The notes beneath the pieces were generated by a model, which was not told where the DNA came from, made no database searches, and saw nothing but the letters and a program-made list of their open reading frames with translations. The position numbers were made by a program, and so were the translations under genes. This document shows positions 15,474 to 21,987 of a DNA stretch of 24,112 bases, one piece after another; the first letter of the stretch is position 1; every line of letters starts with the position of its first letter. This DNA comes from Clostridia bacterium (GTDB taxonomy: Bacteria > Bacillota > Clostridia > Oscillospirales > CAG-272): contig JAFOAB010000310.1 of the NCBI GenBank assembly GCA_017382555.1, forward strand, positions 1 through 24,112, written 5' to 3'.

Positions 15474-15500
15474 GTTAAAAACACAAGGAACGGTATTATT

Positions 15501-16064
15501 ATGAGTATAAGGGTCTACATAGACCAGGGGCATAACCCCGTCAATCCCAACGCGGGCGCGGAGGGAAACGGTCTCAGAGAGCAGGATATTGTTTTTGAAA
15601 TAGGTCTGCGTCTTGCCGCCCTTTTAAACGAAAGCGGAAATTACGAGGCTCGTCTCTCCCGCCCCACTGCCGACACACAGCTCGGCACAAGCACACAAAC
15701 AAGTCTATCCGCAAGGGTAAACGCGGCAAACGCGTGGCCCGCCGATTATTTTATCAGCCTTCATTGCAACGCATCCGTAAATGCCGAGGCAAACGGCACG
15801 GAGGCGCTCGTCTATTCCGCATCCGGTCGGGCATATCCTCTTGCCGAGGATATACTTGACGGTATTGCGGATGCAACAGGGCTACGCAACAGAGGAGTTA
15901 AGCTGCGCCCCGGGCTGTACGTGTTGAGAAAAACGTCGATGCCCGCAGTACTGCTTGAGCTTGGATTTATCTCCAACCCCAACGATGCCGCCCTGCTTTC
16001 GCAAAATCCACAGCTTTTTGCGCGCGGTATTTTCAACGGTATGAACGATTATTTCGGCTTTTAA
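15501..16064 (+). CDS. N-acetylmuramoyl-L-alanine amidase (Amidase_3), without signal peptide
   Basis: This 187-aa protein is a bare Amidase_3 catalytic domain that cuts the amide bond between muramic acid and L-alanine in peptidoglycan. Zinc ligands are His11 in IDQGHNP, Glu27 in LREQDIVF and His88 in ISLHCNAS; the catalytic Glu153 is in LLELGFISN. It has no signal peptide, no membrane segment and no SH3, LysM or SPOR domain. The open frame extends upstream to 15381, but that part runs through the divergent promoter region and reads unlike an amidase, so ATG 15501 is chosen. AAGGA lies 11 nt upstream, slightly far. The stop overlaps the convergent ligA stop by 4 nt. Release by lysis, a sporulation compartment, or non-classical export are possible explanations. 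Confidence 0.9.
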   Translation: MSIRVYIDQGHNPVNPNAGAEGNGLREQDIVFEIGLRLAALLNESGNYEARLSRPTADTQLGTSTQTSLSARVNAANAWPADYFISLHCNASVNAEANGTEALVYSASGRAYPLAEDILDGIADATGLRNRGVKLRPGLYVLRKTSMPAVLLELGFISNPNDAALLSQNPQLFARGIFNGMNDYFGF

Positions 16065-18067
16065 AGACCGAGCATTTCCTTCAGCTCGTCCTCGGTGATT
16101 ATCTTTGTTCCTAGGCGCTGTGCGTCCGCAAGCTTGGAGCCCGCATCCGCACCGCAAAGGAGATAATCAGTCTTTTTGGAAACGGAGGAGGATGCCTTTC
16201 CGCCGTGCGCGGTGATAAGCTTTTTGGCTTCATCCCTGCTCATGGTGGGAAGCGTTCCCGTTATAACTATTATCTTACCCGCAAGCGAATCACCGACGGG
16301 CTTTTGCTTTGCCTCAAGCGTAAGGCCCGCATCGCGGAAGCGCTCTGCACGCGCACGTGCGTGCTCGGTAGCAAAGTAGGAAACGATGTTATCCGCGGTT
16401 ATCTCGCCGATATCCTCCACCTCGCAAAGCTGCTCACGCGTCATTTCAAACATCTTAAAAAGCTCGCCCGCTTTTTTTGCAATGGAGGCGGCCGCAACCT
16501 CGCCAACCTGACGGATGCCGAGCGCATAGAGAAGCTTTTCAAGGCCCGCGCTTTTGGATGCCTCGATTGCCGCTATCAGCTTGTCGGCAGATTTTTTACC
16601 GAATCCGGGAAGGTCGGAAAGATCCTCCGCCTTAAGCGCATAAAGATCAGCCGCATCGTTTATTTTGCCGTTTGAAAGCAACAGCTCCACAACGCGGGGG
16701 CCGAGACCCTCTATATCCATCGCCGCCTTGGTGGCAAAATGCTCTATCTGTCTTGCCCTTTGTGCGGGGCAGTCGGGATTTTTACATCTTACCGCCGCTT
16801 CCTCGTCCCTTACCGTCGCCTCTCCGCAGGATGGGCAGGTCTCGGGCATAAGATACGGCATCTCACAGCCTTCCCTCTTTTCGGGGAGGCTTTTTACTAT
16901 CTCGGGGATGATCTCACCCGCCTTGCGGACGATAACGGTATCACCTATTCTTATATCTCTTTCCGCTATAAAATCGGCATTATGCAGGGTTGCGCGGCTG
17001 ACGGTGGTTCCCGCAAGTCGAACGGGGGAAAGCACGGCATTCGGCGTAAGCACGCCCGTTCTGCCGACCTGAATAACGATATCAAGAAGCTTTGCTTCCT
17101 TCTCCTCTGGCGGATATTTAAAGGCTACCGCCCAGTTGGGTGTGGTGGTTCCCTCGCCCATTCTGCGCCTTAGCTCAAGGCTGTCAAGCTTAATTACCGC
17201 GCCGTCCGTATCGTACTCAAGCTCCGTACGCGCCTCGCCGAGCGATGCTACGTAACGCTTTATTTCCTCCGCACCTCTGATACGCTCACGGCGGCGAAGC
17301 ACGGTAAAGCCGAGCTCCTCAAGCCTGTCAAGTATCTCCGTATGGCTGTCGGGGGTATGACCGTCGGCATACAGCGAGCCCGTCTGCAGATTGAAAACGA
17401 AAATATCAAGTCCGCGGGATGCGGTTATTTTTGAATCGAGCTGACGGAGCGAGCCTGCGGCGGCATTGCGTGGATTTGCCATAAGCGCCTCGCCCTTTTC
17501 CGCACGGCGTCTGTTCTGCGCCTCAAAGGAGGCGCGGCTCATATACACCTCACCGCGCACGGTGAGATCGAGCGGCTCGTTAAGCATAAGCGGAATGCCG
17601 CCGACTGTACGCAGATTTTCCGTAACGTCCTCACCGACAGATCCGTTACCGCGCGTTGCGCCGCGCACGAAGCGACCGTTTTCATAGGTCAGTGCCACGG
17701 AAAGTCCGTCTATCTTCGGCTCTGCGGAAAAATACGCTTCCTTGCCTACCGCCGCCTCAGCCTTTGCGATAAACGCATCAAGCTCCTCGTAATTAAAAAC
17801 GTCGGTAAGACTGCCCATGGGAACTGTATGCTCCACGCTCTCAAACGCGGTAAGCGGATCGCCGCCTACGCGCAGGGTGGGGGAGTTGGGGCTTTTTAAC
17901 GTCGGATATTCCGCCTCAAGCTCCTGCAGGCGGCGGAACATCATATCGTATTCGTAATCCGATATTTCGGGCTTATCGTAGATATAGTAAAGGCGCGAGT
18001 GATGGGTTATCTCCTTTTCAAGCTCGCGCATCAGCTTTTCTGCTTCAATACGGGTCAATTTTTCCAT
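16061..18067 (-). CDS. ligA: NAD-dependent DNA ligase
   Basis: This is a complete 668-aa LigA that seals nicks in DNA replication and repair using NAD+. The Ia domain begins at LYYIYDKPEISDYEYD near residue 30, and the adenylated lysine is Lys118 in EPKIDGL. The OB fold follows near 320-400. Four cysteines (411, 414, 428, 433) form the zinc finger, helix-hairpin-helix repeats span about 440-580, and a BRCT domain closes the protein (about 588-668, with VITGTL and YLLCG). An upstream ATG at 18124 would add 19 residues but lies in the -35 box of the gene's own promoter. ATG 18067 has GGGAGG 5 nt upstream and is the true start. Confidence 0.97.
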   Translation of the reverse strand: MEKLTRIEAEKLMRELEKEITHHSRLYYIYDKPEISDYEYDMMFRRLQELEAEYPTLKSPNSPTLRVGGDPLTAFESVEHTVPMGSLTDVFNYEELDAFIAKAEAAVGKEAYFSAEPKIDGLSVALTYENGRFVRGATRGNGSVGEDVTENLRTVGGIPLMLNEPLDLTVRGEVYMSRASFEAQNRRRAEKGEALMANPRNAAAGSLRQLDSKITASRGLDIFVFNLQTGSLYADGHTPDSHTEILDRLEELGFTVLRRRERIRGAEEIKRYVASLGEARTELEYDTDGAVIKLDSLELRRRMGEGTTTPNWAVAFKYPPEEKEAKLLDIVIQVGRTGVLTPNAVLSPVRLAGTTVSRATLHNADFIAERDIRIGDTVIVRKAGEIIPEIVKSLPEKREGCEMPYLMPETCPSCGEATVRDEEAAVRCKNPDCPAQRARQIEHFATKAAMDIEGLGPRVVELLLSNGKINDAADLYALKAEDLSDLPGFGKKSADKLIAAIEASKSAGLEKLLYALGIRQVGEVAAASIAKKAGELFKMFEMTREQLCEVEDIGEITADNIVSYFATEHARARAERFRDAGLTLEAKQKPVGDSLAGKIIVITGTLPTMSRDEAKKLITAHGGKASSSVSKKTDYLLCGADAGSKLADAQRLGTKIITEDELKEMLGL

Positions 18068-18095
18068 GGCTTCCTCCCGACTGTATATTAAAGTT

Positions 18096-18124
18096 ATTAT
18101 ACCAATATTATTGTGCAAAGTCAA
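18096..18124 (-). promoter_or_regulatory. Sigma-A promoter of ligA
   Basis: On the minus strand TTGACT (18124-18119), a 17-nt spacer and a perfect TATAAT (18101-18096) are seen. Transcription would begin near 18089, leaving a leader of about 22 nt, which excludes the longer ligA start. Confidence 0.88.
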
Positions 18125-18149
18125 TTTTTTTTAAAAAGTACTTTCCTTT

Positions 18150-18179
18150 TTGCGGTGGATTGTGTATAATCAGTATAAT
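18150..18179 (+). promoter_or_regulatory. Promoter of plsY with tandem -10 boxes
   Basis: Two perfect TATAAT hexamers occur at 18165-18170 and 18174-18179. TTGCGG (18150-18155) is 18 nt before the second. Transcription from the second would start near 18186, only about 13 nt before the ATG, so the first box with a weak -35 may be the one used. Confidence 0.6.
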
Positions 18180-18198
18180 AACTCTTAAAGGAGCTTTT

Positions 18199-18930
18199 AT
18201 GAATTTTTTTGCCCTCTCTGCGGGAACGGAATCGTTCCTCGTTAAGGAAACGCTTATTATGCTTGCGGCAGTACTCGTTTGTGCCGCTATCGGATATTTC
18301 CTCGGCAGTATCAACACCGCAATTCTCTATTCCAAGCTGCGCTATAAAAAGGACATCCGCGATTTCGGAAGCGGTAATGCGGGCATGACAAATATGCTCC
18401 GCACCTTCGGTAAGGGCGCCGCTATCATTACGCTTGTATGCGACCTCGCAAAGACCGTGGTTGCCGTTTTGCTTGCACAGCTTGCGGCAAACGGCTTTGC
18501 ACTGCTTGCGGACAAGCTGAACAATGCCGAGTTTGTAAGCCTTTGCGCTTACACCGCCGCCCTTTTTGCGGTTACGGGACATTGCTTCCCCATTTATTAC
18601 AAGATGCGCGGAGGAAAGGGTGTTGCCGCTGTTGCGGCGGCTTGCGCCGTGCTCTCCCCTTGGGCATTCCTCGGCCTTATCACCGTGTTCCTCATCATCG
18701 TTATCGGCACAAAATACGTAAGCCTTGCATCCGTTGTTGCGGTTATGCTGTACCCCGTATTTCTTAACCGTATCTACGGTGCCGGTGTATCCAACATATT
18801 CGCAATGCTTATCGCCGCGCTTATCGTGTGGCGCCACCGCGAAAATATAAAGAGACTTTGGCACGGTAAGGAAAACAAAATCTCCCTCAAGAGCAAGAAG
18901 AACGGCAAAGACGGAAAGGCAGACAAGTGA
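18199..18930 (+). CDS. plsY: Glycerol-3-phosphate acyltransferase PlsY
   Basis: This 243-aa membrane enzyme uses acyl-phosphate to acylate sn-glycerol-3-phosphate at position 1, the first step of phospholipid synthesis in most Gram-positive bacteria. The three conserved cytoplasmic motifs are visible: GYFLGSINTA near residue 35, GSGNAGMTNMLRTFGKG near 60-76, and GHCFPIYYKMRGGKGVA near 130-147. About five hydrophobic helices surround them. A hydrophilic tail rich in Lys (last 25 residues) is longer than in many homologues. ATG 18199 is chosen for AAAGGAG 5 nt upstream; the open frame begins earlier, inside the promoter. The stop overlaps the next ATG (TGATG), so the methyltransferase is coupled. 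Confidence 0.95.
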   Translation: MNFFALSAGTESFLVKETLIMLAAVLVCAAIGYFLGSINTAILYSKLRYKKDIRDFGSGNAGMTNMLRTFGKGAAIITLVCDLAKTVVAVLLAQLAANGFALLADKLNNAEFVSLCAYTAALFAVTGHCFPIYYKMRGGKGVAAVAAACAVLSPWAFLGLITVFLIIVIGTKYVSLASVVAVMLYPVFLNRIYGAGVSNIFAMLIAALIVWRHRENIKRLWHGKENKISLKSKKNGKDGKADK

Positions 18931-20081
18931 TGCTTACCGAACTGCAGGAAAAGCTTATTAAAACGGCATCCGATGCCTTTCGGCTTGAGACAGCACGAAT
19001 GCTCGTCCTCTCAAAGCCCGTTGAAAAAAGCGTAACGAAGATAAAGCTTATGCGCAAATCATCAAAAAGCGGTATCATTTACGTTTTGGAAACACATCTT
19101 CCCGATGGACGCATAACGCAAAAGAACAGCGAAGCCTTCCCCGAGGATGCAATATCCGCGAGTCTTGAGGGTTTCGAGCAGGCTGATCTTATAACCGAAA
19201 GCGGTGATGCGCTGTACAAAAAAAGCCGCAAGGGCAAGGAAATGCTGAATATCAGCCCCAAGCTTAAGTCCGCACTCGGCGGCGGTGAAGTAAAAAAGGC
19301 GGACACCGCACCGCTTCATAAGGAAAAGAACCGTATGCTGACGGGTTCGGAGCCGTTTCTTTACGAGCTTGGCGTTTCCGATAAAAGCGGCAACGTGCTT
19401 TCCTCCCGCCAATCAAAATTCCGACAGATATGCCGTTTTCTTGAATTCGTGCGTGATATATGCCACGTTCTGCCCGAGGAAGGCGAGATAAACGTATACG
19501 ATCTCTGCTGCGGTAAATGCTATCTCAGCTTTGCCGTTTATCACTATCTTGCAAACGTGCTCGGCAGAAAAACGAATATGCTGTGCGCAGATCTGAAGGG
19601 TGACGTTTTGAAGGAATGCGAGGCCACCGCAAGAAAGCTCGGCTTTGACGGAATGACGTTCCGCTGTGTGGACATCACGAAGCTGGAAACGGATATTGTG
19701 CCCCACCTCGTGCTATCCCTCCACGCGTGCAATACCGCAACGGATATAGTGCTTGAGACAGCCGTAAGGCTCAAGGCCAAGGCTGTGCTTTCCACCCCCT
19801 GCTGTCACAGGGAGCTGAGCAAGAAAATAAACTGCGCTCCGCTTGAATTCACCACTCGCTTCGGCATTCTTTCGGACAAGCTTTGCACCGCGCTTACGGA
19901 CGGACTTCGCACGCTGTATCTGGAGAAAAACGGCTACACCGTTGTAGCTGCAGAGCTTATCGACCCCGATGACACACCGAAGAACGTAATGCTACGCGCC
20001 ACGCTCGGCAACTCCAAAAAGAATATGGACCGCGCCGAAAAGCAGTATGCGGAGGCAAAGGCATTTTTGGGAATTGAATAA
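18930..20081 (+). CDS. METTL25-like class I SAM-dependent methyltransferase (Methyltransf_32 type)
   Basis: This 383-aa protein has two parts. Residues 1-140 hold a charged N-terminal region without recognised domain. The C-terminal part carries VYDLCCGKCYLSF at 189-201 (SAM loop), CADLKG at 219-224, LSLHACNTATD at 262-272 and LSTPCCHREL at 287-296. The LHAC(D/N)TATD and PCCH motifs are those of the Methyltransf_32 family, shared with eukaryotic METTL25/RRNAD1 proteins. The target is unknown; an rRNA, tRNA or protein substrate is possible. Cys residues in the SAM loop and in PCCH might bind metal, which is inference. ATG 18930 overlaps the plsY stop; a GTG one codon earlier is less likely. 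It is followed by a palindromic hairpin. Confidence 0.8.
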   Translation: MLTELQEKLIKTASDAFRLETARMLVLSKPVEKSVTKIKLMRKSSKSGIIYVLETHLPDGRITQKNSEAFPEDAISASLEGFEQADLITESGDALYKKSRKGKEMLNISPKLKSALGGGEVKKADTAPLHKEKNRMLTGSEPFLYELGVSDKSGNVLSSRQSKFRQICRFLEFVRDICHVLPEEGEINVYDLCCGKCYLSFAVYHYLANVLGRKTNMLCADLKGDVLKECEATARKLGFDGMTFRCVDITKLETDIVPHLVLSLHACNTATDIVLETAVRLKAKAVLSTPCCHRELSKKINCAPLEFTTRFGILSDKLCTALTDGLRTLYLEKNGYTVVAAELIDPDDTPKNVMLRATLGNSKKNMDRAEKQYAEAKAFLGIE

Positions 20082-20084
20082 AAT

Positions 20085-20165
20085 AACGGACAGTCGAGGA
20101 CGCCGATCCCTACAGGCTTGATATCACCTTGCCGTAGGGACAGGCCTCCGGACTGTCCGTTTTTA
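20085..20165. repeat. Palindromic element acting as probable bidirectional terminator
   Basis: AACGGACAGTC (20085-20095) and GACTGTCCGTT (20151-20161) are perfect 11-bp arms. The interior continues imperfectly: GAGG/CCTC, GCC/GGC and TCCCTAC/GTAGGGA pair with a few bulges around a short AT-rich apex. A T tract follows on the plus strand (GTTTTTAATTT). It fills the gap between two convergent genes. It is much longer than an ordinary terminator and resembles the GTAGGGA-type intergenic palindromes known from Clostridia, but copy number cannot be seen here. Confidence 0.7.
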
Positions 20166-20176
20166 ATTTATATAGC

Positions 20177-20938
20177 TTATATAGCCTCAATTTCGCATTT
20201 TTCGTATATAACGCTCTCAACACCGAGCGTCTCGAGCCTTTTTGCAAAATCGGGGAGGCATATCACCTCGGTGTAAAAATGTCCGCACTCGAGCAGTGCG
20301 ATTCCGTGCTCACGAGCTTCAACCGCTGTGTTGTAGCTTGCTCTGCCCGTTACGAGTATATCCGCGCCGCAGCTTGCCGCGGGGATGATAAAGTCCTTGC
20401 CGTCGCCACCGCATACGGCAACACGCTTAACGGTTTTTTTATTACCCGGTGAAAGAAGTACAAAGGGCGCGCCGAGCGCCTTTTTTGCACTCTCGGCAAA
20501 TTCTCTGATATCCTTTTCCGCAATATCGGCAAGTCTGCCGATCTCCTCGCCCGCATCACCGAAGCGCTCACCCGCATCAAACCCGAGCGTGCGGCACAAA
20601 ATATCATTCATACCGCCGTCAAGCGCATCGTAGCGTGTATGGAAGCTCATTGCGGAAATGCCGTTTGCAAGCAGCAAAAGCAGTGCATCGCCCTTGCCCT
20701 CTCCCGCGCGTATGCCGCGTAGGGGCGCAAACATAAAGGGGTGATGCGTCATCACCGCATCGCATCCTTTTTTCACCGCCATCTTTGCTACGTCATAAGT
20801 AAGATCGAGCGCACAAAGCACCCTCTTTACTTCCCTATCGGGATTGGGGCAAAGCTGAAGCCCATCGTTATCCCAAGGCATTGAAAGCGCGGCGGGTATC
20901 TGCTCGCCAAGCGCGTTATAAAGCTCTCTTACGGTCAT
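20177..20938 (-). CDS. Nif3-like dinuclear metal centre protein
   Basis: This 253-aa protein belongs to the Nif3/YbgI/YqfO family, which forms hexameric rings with a two-metal site. The expected ligands are present: His65 and His66 in MTHHPFMF, Asp104 in FHTRYDALDGGMND, and His220 and Glu224 in ECGHFYTEV. It lacks the PII-like insertion found in some Firmicute members. The block usually written TGDxxYH reads TGRASYN here, a local departure outside the ligands I expect. Biochemical role is uncertain; some members have been called GTP cyclohydrolase I type 2. Its ATG overlaps the trmK stop by 4 nt, a linkage conserved in Firmicutes. Confidence 0.92.
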   Translation of the reverse strand: MTVRELYNALGEQIPAALSMPWDNDGLQLCPNPDREVKRVLCALDLTYDVAKMAVKKGCDAVMTHHPFMFAPLRGIRAGEGKGDALLLLLANGISAMSFHTRYDALDGGMNDILCRTLGFDAGERFGDAGEEIGRLADIAEKDIREFAESAKKALGAPFVLLSPGNKKTVKRVAVCGGDGKDFIIPAASCGADILVTGRASYNTAVEAREHGIALLECGHFYTEVICLPDFAKRLETLGVESVIYEKCEIEAI

Positions 20939-21630
20939 TTCAGCACCTCGTTTTTTGCTTCTTCCAGCAATTTTATCAGCTCAAGCGTTTTCTCCCTCTC
21001 CACACCCTCCGTGCCGCCGAGAAGGTTTTTAAAATGCAAAAGCCGTCTTTCGCAAAGCACGGCAAGCTCCTCGCCTCCGCGTTTCAGATTAATAGCACCC
21101 AGCTGCTCCTCAAGAGGAGTAAGTGTATAAGGCTCACCCGTATAAACAGCACATATTATCTCATACTGTCTGCCCATATCGCGGACGATCATCTCATCCT
21201 CAATACTAAAGCCCTCGGAGGCAAGATAGCGCCTGAGATACGCAGAGCGTGACATCGGCTGAAGTATCAGCCTTACCTTATCCGCACGCAAAAAGCGCGC
21301 GTGATCGGCGGATAGAAGTGCGCAAATAAGCTCACCGCCCATACCGCAAACGGCGGCATCGGTAAGTCCTGCTCCCTCAAGCCCCGCAAAGCCGTCCGTA
21401 AGGCGAACGTCAATAACGTCCGCATAGCCGGATGCCTCCACGTTTCTTTTGGCAAGCTCCACGGGCTTTTCCGCCACGTCACAGGCATACGCCCTTGTTA
21501 TCTTCCCCTCTGAAGCAAGATAGATGGGAAGCGAGGCGTGATCAGTTCCTATATCGGCAAAAACGGCCCCCGCACGGACAAGGTCTGCCGCCGCGGAAAG
21601 CCGTTTTCCGAATTCATTTTGCCTTGGCAT
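20935..21630 (-). CDS. trmK: tRNA (adenine(22)-N(1))-methyltransferase TrmK
   Basis: This 231-aa class I methyltransferase modifies adenosine 22 in the D-loop of tRNA. The SAM loop is ADIGTDHASLPIYL at about 25-38, followed by YACDVAEKPVELAKRNV near 48-64, GMGGELI near 96 and ILQPMSRSAYLRRYL near 120, all typical of the family (YqfN). It shares a base with the end of the upstream DUF1858 gene (TAATG) and overlaps nif3 downstream, so the three are translationally coupled. In many Firmicutes trmK-nif3 follows sigA; here a small disulfide protein precedes it. Confidence 0.94.
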   Translation of the reverse strand: MPRQNEFGKRLSAAADLVRAGAVFADIGTDHASLPIYLASEGKITRAYACDVAEKPVELAKRNVEASGYADVIDVRLTDGFAGLEGAGLTDAAVCGMGGELICALLSADHARFLRADKVRLILQPMSRSAYLRRYLASEGFSIEDEMIVRDMGRQYEIICAVYTGEPYTLTPLEEQLGAINLKRGGEELAVLCERRLLHFKNLLGGTEGVEREKTLELIKLLEEAKNEVLK

Positions 21631-21836
21631 TACTTAGCCTTTGCAGCAAGAAAATCGTTTATCTTCTTGATAAGTGCATCTGCATCGGTGCCGTGAACTG
21701 CGCAAGCATCCTCAACGGACTCACCGCGGGAGTGGGGGCAGCCGAGACAGTGCATACCGATCTCAAAGAAAAACTGAGCGGTCTCGGGCTCTGCATCAAG
21801 AATATCGCCGATTACACTGTTCTTAGTAATTTCCAT
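21630..21836 (-). CDS. DUF1858 domain protein (hybrid-cluster-associated redox disulfide type)
   Basis: This 68-aa protein starts with ITKNSVIGDILDAEPETAQ, the conserved opening of DUF1858, followed by GMHCLGCPHSRGESVEDAC with a CxxC pair (Cys30, Cys33) and a third Cys45. The CxxC is thought to work as a redox disulfide, and the family often occurs near or fused to hybrid cluster proteins. Here it leads the trmK-nif3 operon and has a consensus promoter directly upstream, so it may be highly expressed. A GAGGT ribosome site lies about 6 nt before the ATG. Its partner is unknown. Confidence 0.9.
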   Translation of the reverse strand: MEITKNSVIGDILDAEPETAQFFFEIGMHCLGCPHSRGESVEDACAVHGTDADALIKKINDFLAAKAK

Positions 21837-21874
21837 AATATACCTCTTCTTCAGTATTCTTTTATTACAGTAGT

Positions 21875-21903
21875 ATTATAATTCCTATTTTCCGTATTGT
21901 CAA
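21875..21903 (-). promoter_or_regulatory. Full-consensus sigma-A promoter of the DUF1858-trmK-nif3 operon
   Basis: On the minus strand TTGACA (21903-21898) and TATAAT (21880-21875) are both perfect and separated by exactly 17 nt. It is the strongest promoter by sequence in the window. The leader is about 30 nt. Confidence 0.93.
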
Positions 21904-21931
21904 TAATTTGACCGAAAAACCTATATTTATG

Positions 21932-21960
21932 TAGACAAAACGGAAATACCGTGATAATAT
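21932..21960 (+). promoter_or_regulatory. Promoter of the DUF2079 gene
   Basis: TAGACA (21932-21937), 17 nt, then TAATAT (21955-21960) preceded by TGA form an extended -10 promoter. The start would fall near 21967, about 20 nt before the GTG. It is divergent from the consensus promoter at 21875-21903. Confidence 0.65.
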
Positions 21961-21987
21961 ATTCTTATTAAACTCAAGGAGCGAGCT

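Noticed and set aside
18121..18864. A 247-codon open frame on the minus strand opposite plsY
   Set aside because: Shadow of plsY; it is extremely hydrophilic with many Cys/His, as expected from the complement of membrane-protein codons.
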